A stretch of DNA of 64,000 nt from Hamiltosporidium tvaerminnensis (taxonomy: Eukaryota > Microsporidia > Dubosqiidae). Below the pieces are notes generated by a model. That model saw only the letters and a list, made by a program, of their open reading frames with translations. It was not told the origin of the DNA and searched no databases. A program made the translations under genes and the position numbers. Below, one piece after another: positions 1-13,300 of the stretch. The stretch's first letter is position 1. The number at the start of each line of letters is the position of its first letter. The DNA lies in NCBI GenBank assembly GCA_022605425.2, contig JAKIMF020000013.1, forward strand, positions 806,001 through 870,000, given 5' to 3'.

Positions 1-2842
1 AGAACACAGCTTCATTTCGTGGCCTAATATTTCCTCTCTTTAGCCACCTTGAAGAGTCACTAACACTCACAAGCTCATTTTTTCTTGCATTATATAACTT
101 TGAATGGAGTTTTCGTTTTTCTATTTCGTTATATAGTTTTGCAAGTTGAGCTTCTTCTAAACTTTTCTTAGTGACTTCTTCTACCAACCTGTACTTTACT
201 TTTAAGAAGCCTTTTATTAGTGCAAGATGGGTTTTATTATTATTCTCCACCTTGAGGATTGCTGCTCGTCTAGTTGATATTTCTTTACTTTTTTCCAGAC
301 AATCCAAGAGTTGCAGAAGCATATGTTCGCTTCTCAACTCAACACTATGTAGGCCTCTTCCAAGTTCTGTTCTAGGAAGATACAACCGCTCTTTACATCC
401 TGGGCGGAGATGTATCTTATTTTTAACCAACACCGCACGCACTGCATCATCTAACTTAGAGAAGTCAGCCGGTTCAAGTCGAAGTACTCCTATGTGGTAG
501 TTGATTAACGATATCGCATGTTGATTGATTGCAGAAAATAAATTTTTTGCATTTAATCTAGTGTGACAAAGTCTTTCAACTCTTGATATAAGTTTGCTCT
601 GTACTTCTTCAAATGAGCTACGTGTTGGGATTCCTCTGCTGTCTTCTATTATTCCTAAATATTTGTAAACACTAACACCTTCTAGAAGAGTAGCAGTATC
701 TTCACAACACGTATCATTTGTGGCTGACTTCTCTTTGTTAATCTCTAAGCCAATCACCTCTAAAAATTCCTTTGCCTCGCCTGTCATAGCACTCAATGTG
801 GAGCTGTCTTTTGCAAGGAGCTTAAGATCATCAATAAACAAGAGATGATTAGTAGAATGGGATTCTGCATCTGTTTGTACTGTCACTTTTGTGTATTTTT
901 CATTAAGCTTTCGGCTTAATGGATCCATACACAACACAAATAACAAAGGTGACAGACTATCTCCTTGTAGAATCCCTCTATCAATCTTCTTGCTCATGAT
1001 TTTTTCAGGCCCTACTGATATATCAATTTTCCATTTTGATATAATTACCTTAATAAATTTCAGGATCCAATCAGGTAAATTAAGGTTTTCAATGCATTGA
1101 GTTAAATAAGCATGATCTATTGAATCATAAGCTTTTTTAACATCAATCCATGTTGCCTTAAGATTATTTCCATACTCTTTATTTAAGGCAATATTCAGTA
1201 GAGCCTGCTCTTTCGCTCCCTGCACACCTCTTACCGCCCCTAATTGGTTCTCTGCAAGCAACCCTCGCCTTTCCACTTCAAGTTGAACGACCTTTGTTAC
1301 ACACTTTGTCGTTAACTTGTAGAGGTTGGACATACAAGTGATTGGCCTGTAGTCAGAGCCTCTTCGTGGAATTCCTTTCGGTATCAAATACGTAAGCCCG
1401 CAGTAAAACCAATCAGCTTGAGGTGTTCCTTCTAAACATATAACTTTCACAATATCATAAAGATATTTGTGAAGAGTTGTAAGTTTCTTAATGAAAAAAT
1501 TGTAAATACCATCAATTCCAGCAGCTTTCCAATTGGGAAGCCAATTAATGATATTTACAAATTCATCAAGTGAAGGAAACGTGGTCGGATGATTATCTGA
1601 TACAAATGGAATCAAATAATCATCGTACGTGACTGTGTCATCATTTTTGTTCCACATTGTAGACCAAAAACTCACAATTTCATCACGGCTAACCACATGC
1701 TCAATTTCTACACGCTCAGATAACCCACGATAAAATCGACCTCGGAAAAGCTCAAACATACGATTCTCTTTTCGGAATTGCTTCCTACTTTCATGCATCG
1801 TAATTTTTTTCTCGTAAACATTCAAAGACTCATTCTTCTTAACTAAAGCCTCAGAAAGATCAGTTACGCTGCTCAAGTTTAAATTAAACTCTCGCATGAT
1901 TTTCTTAAGGCTCTTCGTTTCCGAAGTGGAGAGCTTTTCCTGCTTACGCGCCTTCTCGAGAAGATCTTTGGAAAGTACTAACTTAGAAATTTTACTTTCT
2001 ATGTTTTCCTTCCAAGCGGATCTAGGCTTTTCTTTGCGTGTTGCCTCGTCATAGCATACCTGCGCAGCTTGCATGATATACGCGGCTTCCGTAATTGACT
2101 CAGGTACATGAGCTCCTGCATATTCACCGACTACTCGATTAATGAGATCCAGAACTTTACTATCAACCAATTCATTTGGATGTTTTCTAGTTCGGACCAC
2201 CACTTTTCCAATTTCGTTCTCAGAGATTTCTTTGATTTTACTCAAGAATTTATCTCTCAGGTTTATGTACTCCGTGGTGTCGGTCAAGGTGCATGTATCA
2301 GCGAGACAAGTGGCGATTCTACGTCGCTCTCCATTCTCTTCTGATTTTACATCCTTTCCCATCTCACTTTGTGCCAATTTTTTTAACACTTCGAGAGTTT
2401 CAGTGCAGCCGAATTTCTCATTATAGTACCTGTGAAGCTCTGTCCAGCCATTTCTTGGCATTCTTTCAAACCTTGTCTGTACTGCAAAAAAAACAATTCG
2501 AGGCCATTCCTTCGGGTCGGCTGTTACGGAATCGAATATCGTCCGCAATGCCATTAGCCTGTTACCTTCTGGAATAGCTAGAGTACAGGGGCTTGTCATG
2601 TCGTACGATGGCTCGCACGCAGAGACTTCAACCGAAGAGGGAACTGGTGCATTAGGCGAAGGTAAGGTGTCAAGCCCACTATTTTGCATTTTACTGCATG
2701 TTTGGCTTGGTGGTGGAGGTGTTATTGTTGTGTAGGAGGAGGAAGGTAGGGGAATCGCCGGTGGGTGTAGCTTACATTTTTGTATCTCACTATCACTCTT
2801 TTTCACCTCATCAGCGTCTGTTCTAAATATAAGATTAAATTC
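1..2842 (-). CDS. Non-LTR retrotransposon reverse transcriptase, C-terminus off the left edge
   Basis: The minus strand is open from just after an in-frame TAG (2843-2845) to base 1, about 947 codons; the first in-frame ATG is at 2689-2687 (about 896 codons to the edge), so the true start is uncertain. RT blocks read in order: WKAAGIDGIYNFF (~1510), PKGIPRRGSDYRPI (~1350), LLAENQLGAVRG (~1240), IDVKKAYDSIDH (~1130), LQGDSLSPLLF (~950), the catalytic FIDDLKLLAK (Asp-Asp codons 832-827) and YKYLGIIED (~650). This is a non-LTR polymerase that would copy its own RNA at a nicked target. The N-terminal ~250 residues are polar and show no clear zinc finger. The block style resembles endonuclease-at-C-terminus (R2-like) elements; that endonuclease would lie beyond base 1 and was not seen. 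The ORF is less A+T-rich than its flanks and has no internal stop, suggesting a recent or active insertion. Clade assignment is inferred. Confidence 0.93.
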
Positions 2843-2845
2843 CTA

Positions 2846-3701
2846 TAATATTTTATATACAGCTTTGATTTTTCTTTGGAGACTCTGCGTAGTCTTAAAA
2901 AAAGAAATTACCGCCCTTTGTGTGATTTTTGTATTAATGACAATGAATATCAAATAAAATAAAACATGTTTCTGATGTTATTCATTTGAGAATATACTGT
3001 TTTTTTATAAAATGTAACCTTTTTTTATGAGATTTATTTAATGTAAATTAAGCTTATTTGTAATTTGAATCATAAATATAAAATGTTCTTTGGAAAAAAT
3101 TTACAAAATGTGGTTGATCAATCATAAGAGTTTACGATTAAATATATTGATTTTCTTTTTTCGTACGTTAAGAAACTGTTTCCAATATTATTTATTATAT
3201 TATTTTCGAAATATTTAATCCATGCTCATTGTGCTGGTGTTCAAACGATTCTGAAGCAGAAAATCGCAACAAAGGATATCTGCTAAGGAATATATATTCA
3301 ATTAATATTTGTTTATTATTCTGTATTCATTGGTACTAAACTTTGCAGTATCACTTTTTGTGATTAAACATTTTTGTCTTGTGCAAAACTAAATGCTAAT
3401 TAACGCGTTCTTAAATTTTCCAGTTTCCTCTCAATTATATTTTTTGTAAGTCTGGCTATTCAAATGCCCGTTAAAACATTTTTTAGGTGTAGTTTTAGTG
3501 TTTCAATGCGAATATATTTAATTTACTATTATATTAACCCGAGCTAACTTTTACACTATCTCTTACTTTGCAATTGTATATCATGTTATAACCTATAATG
3601 GAACAGAAAAAACTATTTCAATCAAAGCTTTTAATTATTCAAGCCCGTTCCTCATGTTAAGAGCTTTATTGCTAAAACGTTGCATCTATTTTTTTATAGC
3701 C
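2846..3701. other. A+T-rich sequence without recognised genes
   Basis: This stretch upstream of the reverse transcriptase holds no long reading frame, tandem repeat or RNA gene that I could recognise. It may include the 5' untranslated part of the retrotransposon, but its boundary cannot be set from one copy. Confidence 0.5.
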
Positions 3702-4419
3702 ATTTTAATTGCAAAATATCACATCTTTTTTTAAAACGCTGTCAAATTCTATATTTGTTTTAACAAAATTAACGCAATTTCGAATTAAAACAAATAACTG
3801 CTACCTCACCAGACATCATTGGCCTCACGATACCTAAATCTCGTAGCCTTTCATTTAGAAAATAAGTAGGACTCAATTAATGAGCGAGAACGTTACCCGG
3901 AGTTTTTTAATGCCTATTAAAAAGAGTGCATGAAAGACCAACACACACTCTTGGTTCCCCCAGACTATGGTGTATATTCATCTAATCCATCTTGTCTCAA
4001 CGTCATAAACTTCTAGCTAAGAAATATTTTTGAAACTTACATAAGATCCACTTAGATATGTAGTGTAATACAGACTGGTATAACCTGCCTCCTAGCTTTC
4101 TCAGATTTTTTCTATAGTTTTATATCTCTGAGGTGCTAAGTCCTTCAGCTCAAGTAATCAAAGCTAGATTTCTATGCTTCACCTGTTTAATATTTTCAAT
4201 TTCAGCCGCGGTCTCTGATCGAATTACACAGAAACTACAAATTAAGCCTAAAAAGGTTTAGCTTTTTCATAGAACTTCTCGTCTTTATACAAATTCTATA
4301 TAAATCTTAGAAGGTTAGTAGTTTTTTATTTATTAAAAAACCCAAAAATTATTTTCACACCATTTTATATACACACTGCCAAGCAGATAGTTTTTTAAAA
4401 TGTTATTTCCGATCCACCA
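3702..4419 (+). repeat. 726-bp repeat family, diverged copy A
   Basis: This is an old copy of the family represented best at 22101-22826. Shared landmarks in the same order are ATCACATCTTTTTTTAAAA near the start, a GCGAG...TTACCCGGAG block (~3890), CTAGCTAAGAAATATTT (~4015), GGTATAACCTGC (~4078), GGTGCTAAGTC (~4132) and GCCAAGCAGATAG at the end (~4380). Many substitutions and small gaps mark it as the most decayed copy. No coding potential is seen. Confidence 0.8.
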
Positions 4420-6721
4420 TTTCTTAAAAAGGAAAATGTAGTCAAATTTAAATTTCAAACGTTAAGAATACTTAGCTAAAAAAAACTAGATATATCTATC
4501 ATTATCAAAGCAAATTATTTATCGGTTTAAAAAATCTTTGACTCTAGCTTCGTAAAATCTTGTACTAATATGACCACATTTATCTAGTGTATTCCAAAAC
4601 TTCATTTTTTTGCGCTCATATATGCACTGATTTTCGATTTTTTTAGATTTCTTTTTTAATAAATATATCGGAGACATTGGCTTTTTAGAATTTAAAAATA
4701 CTATGGATACATGCTAACTAGCAAATGATAACGAAGACTTTTTGTGAATAAAAGACTATAGATATTTCTGGATAAATACGTATTTTAGATAAATTTCATT
4801 ACTGTATAATTTATCTTTGGTTATTCGTTGTTGATAGGATAAAAAATATACACTAAGTATAAACGTTTCAAAAGCCTTTACAAAAAAATGTAAACATTCA
4901 TGTATTGAATATTAAGTATATTTCAAAAATATTCATACAAAACAATTAAAAGATTACAGTTACAACGTCAAAAACACTTATTGATGAAATAATACTGTAA
5001 AAAAAATCAAATAAAATATTGTATGAAATTATTTAAACAAACAAGATTCATGAAGCTCGTGCAAATATTCATTTATTTTAAAAATTTAGATAGAAAATGT
5101 AATTTTCTATTTTTTTAATTATATTATGTATTTTTAGCTTTTACATCGATTTAAACCAAATATTTCATAATAAAAATTAAATTAGACTGTTGGATGTTTC
5201 TGTTGATCAAAAAAAATATTTGTTTTAACTATATAATATGTTATGTATGTAATTCACTTACCATTTTTTTTAAACTACATTGTTTCAAACACAAATCGTA
5301 CAAAATTGCGGAATGAATAAGCAGATCAGTTGGAATCTATAGCATATTAGTTAAGGATTTTTTCGTTTTTGATGTGTAACTTATAATTTTGATATCAAAA
5401 CATGCATTATATGCAAAAAAATTTATTTAAAAATACTCTATGAAATGCCAAAGAAGTGTTTTTTAGGTTAAAAAGATCAAATTAAAATTGTATTTAGTAA
5501 ATTTTAATTTTGACACATCTTTGGATTATTTTATGCTTTTCAAACAATATTTTGTACTATTTTACGAGGTTATTCAATACAGACAATATAATTTTAAAAT
5601 TTAATTAAAAGTGGCACCATTTATTTCATATTCTTGAGAAAAATGTATAAGTATATTTGAAAAAAGGTTTACATATGGTATTTTTTAAAAAAATCAAAAC
5701 ACTTTCAAAATTAGCGGAGATATTATTCAAGTGATAAAATTATAATGAACCGAAGAATTTCGATATTTGAGTGTATAAAATATGATCAAAGAATTTTTTT
5801 TACCATAAACAGTTTAAAATTTTATAATTAAAAGCATTTCTGTATAAAACTTATAATTTATTTGTTCTGGATAGATGTAAAAAACGTCTTATTGGCTAAG
5901 GCCACTAAAAAACCTAACTTTTGAAAAAACGGTTTACCGATGATATTATTTTAATAATTACTTTCATGACCAGGCATTTGTATAGCATAAGAAAAAAAAA
6001 TAACAATACTTTTTTTACCTTCTTCATTGTTTTCGTAATTTTATAAAAACTAAAATTTTTATGTTTAATCAAAAGGTTTAACTTAATAGTGCGTAAAAAA
6101 ATAAATTTTTTCAGGTTTGGTAGTAACTATTATATTGATTTAGATCGTGTGAAACCAAACACCATATTTGATGCATTTTAATGTACATTGTTATGATATC
6201 CTGGATGAAATGTTTAGATTATTTTTACTTAGCCGAATTCTTAGTGGAATAGCTAAATAAAAACAATTTTGAAGATTCAGAAAGCGTGGCTTTTTTATTG
6301 CAAAATAACGATTAATTTTATTCAAAAATATTGTATATTTTTAGTAAATTATATTTGAATTGGTTATGAATTACACGATTTGGTTGTCTAAAGAAATTTG
6401 AAATATAGGCATGTGTTTCAAAAGAAAAAGAATTGCATATTAAAATATTATTTAACAGAAATTTACAAAAAAAAATTATTGTGAAGCCATAAGGCTCGTA
6501 TGATGATAATTATATGCTTCGGCTTCCATAATTCTAAAAATGCAATTATATATACAATATAAATTTAATTTGGAAAATTTTTTTTAATACAATATCTGAC
6601 TGTAAACAAAAGTTCATTTGCATTACCTTCTAAATTGGTTATATTCAAAAATTATGAAATTTTCTTGAATTTTTGTGTTATCCACACTCGGTTTCCTTTG
6701 CTATTCATATCAAAACATATA
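4420..6721. other. A+T-rich gene desert
   Basis: Only short random frames and poly-A/poly-T runs are visible. Nothing here could be assigned to a gene, RNA or repeat family. Confidence 0.5.
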
Positions 6722-6936
6722 TATTCCATTCTTGTTTACCTGCTCAGTGTCAAGAATAATAAAATAAAAGTTTACATTTTTTTCTTTTCATCTGTTGTAA
6801 CTCAAGAAATTATAAACATTTCAGATAATTTAGTGTTTAGTGCCTCTCAAAACAAACACTACAAGGATCTTCACATAAATTGTACGCACTCATTGCCAAG
6901 CAGATAGATTATAATGCAGAATACCCTACCTCTGCT
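6722..6936 (+). repeat. SINE-like ~225-bp repeat, copy 1 (decayed)
   Basis: The start resembles ATTCCATTC...CTCAGTGTC and the end carries CACTCATTGCCAAGCAGATAG followed by a decayed CCTACCTC terminus. The order matches the better copy at 50015-50230. The 3' tail is shared with the 726-bp family. The copy lies about 190 bp before another copy of the same family in the same orientation. Confidence 0.65.
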
Positions 6937-7124
6937 TTATAATTTATTTAAATAATGCTTATTCGGATATAAAAAATTTGATTCTCGGGTTAAGTGTAAT
7001 CATCTATACACATACCTTATAAAACAATATGATACTAGTCAGTCGATTTTTATAAAGAAAAATTCGTTAATCATATAGGTTAGGTAAATCAAGGTAACGG
7101 TTTTGTTTCAATACTTACGTAATT

Positions 7125-7342
7125 ACTTATTCTATCCCTCTTTTATCTCTCGGTGTCGAAGATGAAAAACTAGAAAATTTCAATCTGCTTCTTTTAATCT
7201 GTTGTTACTCTGGATTATAAGGGATTGGCCTAAAGGTTTAATGTGGTTTATATCCTACCGAAATTTCAACAATGCCTTACTCATCAATTTCACACAATCA
7301 TTGACAATAAGATAGTTTTTAAAGTGGTTTTTCCTTCTACCT
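7125..7342 (+). repeat. SINE-like ~225-bp repeat, copy 2
   Basis: It opens with ACTTATTCTATCCCTCTTTT and CTCTCGGTGTCGAAGATG, then GGATTATAAGGGATTGGCC and the tail TCACACAATCATTGACAATA ending in CCTTCTACC. These landmarks recur at 50015-50230 and, inverted, at 53427-53636 and 40566-40783. No reading frame is conserved among copies, so it is non-coding and non-autonomous. Confidence 0.75.
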
Positions 7343-10300
7343 TCGTTTTAATACATACTGAATTTAAAACGTTTCCTATCAAACAACCCATTCTGTATAT
7401 AAATTTAAATTGTTTCGATCTTTCGCATTATAGATCTAATGATGACACAAATTATCTAATAGCTCATATTTAGCGCCCTCTGAGATTATAATACATATTA
7501 TTATCATATAAAAGCCCAATAATATCCATTTATTAATCGAATTTTAATATGTATTAAGTTTTTTGATCAATAAGTCGTTGAATTCGAACAAGTTTCGATT
7601 GTAAGACTTTTAGTTTTTCAAAAACTAACCAGTACGATGTTTTGACCTATGACAACAATTCGATGTCAATCTTTCAGGTTGCTAACAAAATCTTTGAAAT
7701 TTTATATTTTGCGCAAAGAAAAAATTAGGCTAATTTTTAGACATTTAAAGGGGTGCTTAGAGTATAAAGGCATGTTTTGTAAATACGATTATCATTTAAA
7801 AATAGGCAAAGATCTTTGCTAAATATATATGGTAGGATAAATATTATTGTGAAGAGATGGCTAACAACATTAAAATCTTTCTAGTATGCACTGAGTTGTA
7901 AAATTGATGTAAAAATCATTGTTTCTATTATAGGAATATAAACTAAAAAAGATAATAGACTAATCTCATATTGTCCGAGGAATATTATTTTCCGGGTATT
8001 ATACAATCCTTTAGAGCGCGCTTTATTCAAATTATTATAACCTAATTTATCAGACTAGGGTTAAAATATACTAAACGCTAATAAAAATACAAAGAATATC
8101 AGTAAAAGAGTTGCGTTGAAGTTCATATAAAAATATTTGGCAAAATAGGGATTTGAATTGGTCTCTTATTTAAAATATTTTTTCTGGTTTGCCTCATTTT
8201 TAAGCAGTAAATACAAAGAAGTGCGGAAGGATTGCAGCATGTAAAAAATGCTCATTTCATATAGGCTTTTTGTCAAATTCTTAGCTTTTAATCACAGCAA
8301 CAGACTGCGTGATTTTAAATTTTGCCCAACCGGCATCAACTAAGAGTACAATTTAAGAATGGAGATCAATATGGGAAAACTCTTACAAATAATACGTCTA
8401 ATTAATGAATTGTTCCTTTCATATACAAAAGAATAGTATAGAAAAGCTACAGAAATCAAATAATATTTTTTTAAAGAATAGAACCAAACTTTTCAAGAAT
8501 AAAAAGCCGATTTACTGTAACTATACGCATGGGGTTTGTTTAAAGCAATTTAGTCATTGGCACCATATTCACTTAACTAAAATACGAAAGGTAGTTCTAC
8601 TTCTACGAATCGACTGACTTTTTTGGGAGTTATTATTTATCAAAGCGTGTAAGTGCGATGCATTATACGTCTATAATCATTCATCAAAACCATGCGAATC
8701 CTCCCACAATAGGGCTTAAAAGATATCTTCATGTGTTAAAATACATGTTGCACAGGTTATCCTTAAACATTTAGACTATGAAAACAATCGACTTGGACAA
8801 CTGAACATCAATAAATTGACGAGGTGAAAACGGCAATAATAAGCTATTCAGCATACATAAAAAGCATCTGAAAATTGAATATATCCTACTAAGATTTAGT
8901 CATAATAATCCTTGCATATTTTTAGAGTTAATTTGACAATCCTACCTGAAAATTACAAAACCATATTCGACGTGTATAATTTACAACAAAATTCTCCGGT
9001 AATTATTCTGAGTATATCCTAATCGGCTAAAAGAAAGAAACACATGCTGGAAAAAAGCCGTAGTCTATTATATTAACCACGAAAATATATAAAGGACAAA
9101 GAAATAGCGGTTTAGCTAAGAATATATGAAATAATTCTATTATTTCTATCTACCTAGTTTGATATATTTTATTGTAGTCTAAATATCTAATTTGGTTTGA
9201 ATCTAAAAAATCATAAAAATTATTCGCACAATTTTATAAAGACCAAAATTCACAATGCTGTAAAAATCTAGCAGTTATATCAAAATTTTGTATTTGCAAT
9301 CGACAATAAATATTTATGACATCATAAGCCTTTACAATACTTTAACCCTATTCTATGGTGTGCAAATGACTCAGATGTACGACTTGTTTGCCGATGGACA
9401 TTATACTTATAATTCATTAAGTTTATTTAAGCATTATGAGATATTTTGTAATTTTTTCTTTGAAGAATATCATAAGTTTTAGCATAAACGGTATAAATAC
9501 CCATAAAACCAAATGTATTATAATTAAAATTATTCATTTCATCTACGAATAGAAATAGTGTTATGTCTGATTATTCATTATATGTTTAAGCGCGCGGTCC
9601 TATGATAATAAATCGCAAGAATATGCAATCTATAGAGGTTTTTAAGTCTGGTATCAGAGAAAATAGCGATTTTGATGACTGTGAACGAAAAAATTTAAAA
9701 TTTAAAATTACGAAATTAAACATCCGCGATATATATTCTTTGGATAATTACAGATATGAAAGAGTGCACAAAACCATAACAAAAACTTCGAGTATTCATA
9801 GAAAGCTAATTATTCTTGATAAAATATTTAACTTAAAATGAATAATTCTGGCACCTTTGATATATTATATTTATTATACGAAATTTATACTTAGAGATAT
9901 ATTATATTTGAAAGTAAATTTATAAGTGAAATTCCAAAAAATTAATATAAAATATTGTATGCAAAAAAATATTATAAAGTCGCTTGGTATATGACTATAC
10001 GTTTTGAAGGTATTTTAGGTTCCTGAACAAATAGTACAACTTAAGAGATTTCCAAATCTTTAGAAATTATTGGTAAAATCAATATGATAAGATTTTCAAC
10101 TTATAACACAAAGAATTTTAAAACAAGAAACATATGTTTTTTTTACTTATGAGAAAGCTAATTTATAGGCTTAACCAAATTTATTCTGTAAATATAAAAA
10201 TTCTATAGATTTTCACAAATAATTACAATCTAGAAATTCTAGGAAGCAATGTTTTTCAATTTTCAAAATATTTAGTTGTAATAAATTTATAGAGTTTTAA

Positions 10301-13300
10301 GAAAATAAAAATCTTAACATGTAAAGGAATTCGAAACTAAATGTATAACATATTGCATTCCAATGATCAAATTGAATTTAGAAGCTAAAAGAAGCAAAGA
10401 TATCTAGCCATTAAGACAGTACTTGGGATAATAAGTCAAATGCATGCACATTTTGTGTTTTAATCTAATACTAAAAAACATAAAGAAAGTTTAAGATTAT
10501 AGATTAAATCATTAAAATATGAACATAAAAATTAGAAGGTTTTAATGAATTTATCGCAATAAACCCACTAAGAGAAGAACTAATTTTATATTATATCCAT
10601 AAAATCCTAGTGAGTATTCAGAAAAACAATATTTTATGAAAAGAGCATTTTAAATCCCATTTTTGGGGTTTTTTTGGAATATATGTTTCACTGCCTACCC
10701 ACCGAACCTGCTTTTATAGTAGACAATTGATAAATTCGTTTTTAAAGATATTATATCTTAAAATATATATTCTATTGCAAGTAAAACCGTATAATATAAT
10801 ATTCATTTATAACTGTCATCAAACAGTTATGCGATTGCTTATATGTCCCATTTAAGTATCTCGTCTACTTTAAATATAGATATATCTGATACGCGATTCT
10901 TCGATGTATCTATGATTTTTTAATATGCGAAAAGTTTTCGTTTAGGTTATTGGAAATGATTCTTGGTAGTAAACCAATCTAATTATTTTCCAATGAACTA
11001 TAAAAATGTAAATTATGAATTTATTTATGAAAAACACGGACTTTACTTCGATAATATCTTTATGTTATTCTTTTTAGATTTTCTTTCAACATTCTTATAC
11101 ATAAATTGCTCTTATGATATAACCAAATAAGATTAAGGAATGTAAATGCTTAAGTCACGATTCTTTTTACATATTTTTAACAGAACTACATAAGAGAAAT
11201 ACATTAGTAGTCAAGTTTGGACAGTCTAGTGTCAATTCTAGGATATTTTGAATTTCTCTGGTGATTCCTGCACAAATATTTATGTTTTAATATTGGATTT
11301 TTGTTTAATTGAATGTGTATAAATAAGATGGAATAATTCGAACAAGTGATTGATATATCAGAGTTATTAAGAATATTCTTGGTAGTTTCAGACGCACATG
11401 ATAAAAGAAATTGTGACGAAATTTGTGACTATCTTTTTTGATCAAAGCATAAATAAATCTACGCAAACAAATTTTACATTACGTATACTTTAAACAAAAA
11501 AAATATATTTGTATTTAGATTAAAAATATTATTTACAATACAGAAAACACAATTTTAGATTCTTAGCAGTTTAGGAAATATGAACAAATAACATCATGTA
11601 AAGATCATATAATACACTTGGGTTATACTAAGACATTTAAATTTTATTTTTGTTCAATGTAGCATGCTAGAATTTTCTTTCGTGGAAATCTTTTACAGTA
11701 CATTTTTTTAAAAAAAAATAAATATTTATACACAATATTAAAAAATCAATAAACAGAAATATACTGCGCTAATGAATATATAAACAAATATTTCGAAAAC
11801 TATATAAATGAAAAAAGAAAAACTTCTATATTCAGAGGAATATCTTGTGTAATTGCTATAAATGCGAAAATGATATATCGTGTATATTTATGTGAAAATC
11901 CAAATATTTTGCAAATCGTAGACGTAATAAAATTAGATAAATTATTTAAACACCCTATATGAAATACTGAATATATGCCAATGACAAAAACTTATTATAT
12001 GATAAATAAATTCCTAATAAGACATCTTTTCTGATCTAAATATTTTCGAAAAATATCCATAGATAGAAATAGTTCCGCATATAAAGTAAGATTTTTTTAA
12101 TAATATACATTCTGTTCCATTAAAAATCTAAATATTTGAATAATATAATATCTAGAGAATGCTTTTAACAATACAATTTATTAAATTCCCTGAATGTAAA
12201 CTTCTTTGTATATATGGCAGATAACAATTGATTCTCCAATTACTAAACACAGAGTAGAAATCTTTGAATCTAAATGTTTGGTATGCGACTTTGAAAAACA
12301 TATATAGTTTACTTAAACTTAGAAACGCTAATATAATCAGAATTTAAATTAATGTATGTATTTAGTTAAAGAGTATATTTAGCAAAAAGACTAATATATT
12401 TAAAACAATGTAAGCAACGCAAGTTTAAATAATATTGACTGTTTAGCAAAAATATTTTCTATACCAGCTAAATATAAGCATATTATACTAGTTTCTTTAT
12501 TTGATATGCTATCTTTTTACTTAACTATTAAAATGTTAATAGTGATTTACATTTTTTTATTATGATAATAATTTGTGGTTTTATTACCGAACAATTATTA
12601 AACATTGAAAATAAATCGAGCTTTAGTAAATATTTCACATTATTATTCGTGCGCGCATGTTTCAAAGACTTAAAATTGGAAAATATAATATAACTCATGT
12701 TACAAATTAAATTTTTCTCTTTGGTAGAATTAATGAATTTTTTTGATGCTTATGTGTTTATGAGGCAAATACATCTTTTTGGCATGGGATTATCGTTATG
12801 CCATCATACTCTATGATTTTGCAATAGTGGGAAAATAAAACCATAATACGTATAAAATATCTAATAAAAGCGTAGACGTAGTAAAAGGCATTCAATTAAA
12901 AGAACAGAAATAAAACATAAAACTTTATACAAGATTTATACATTCGATTTATAGATTCGCTACAAGTTAGATTCTTTATATTATATTTCAATTTTACAAT
13001 AAAACACGGTCAATACCAAAAATAATGTTAAAATAAATTCAAATTTTTAACGTAATTATTTTTCCAAAAAAAATTGTAGAATCTAAATATCATGGTATTT
13101 TTTTCTAAACTATGTGGTCTAGATTGGACACAAAATATCTTTAAATTGGGTAGTTATGATTTCTTTGAAAAAAAAGAATTAAAGTAACTTTCGAATCAAT
13201 CATGTATGTTGTGGTTCTGAAATTTGCTTTATATAAAAATAAAAGGAATTTTAAGGGGACTTGTATCTTTTTCATCAATCAATATTTACATCCGAAATTT

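Noticed and set aside
171-2577. Five plus-strand frames opposite the reverse transcriptase
   Set aside because: They are shadows of the minus-strand RT frame, which has all family blocks.
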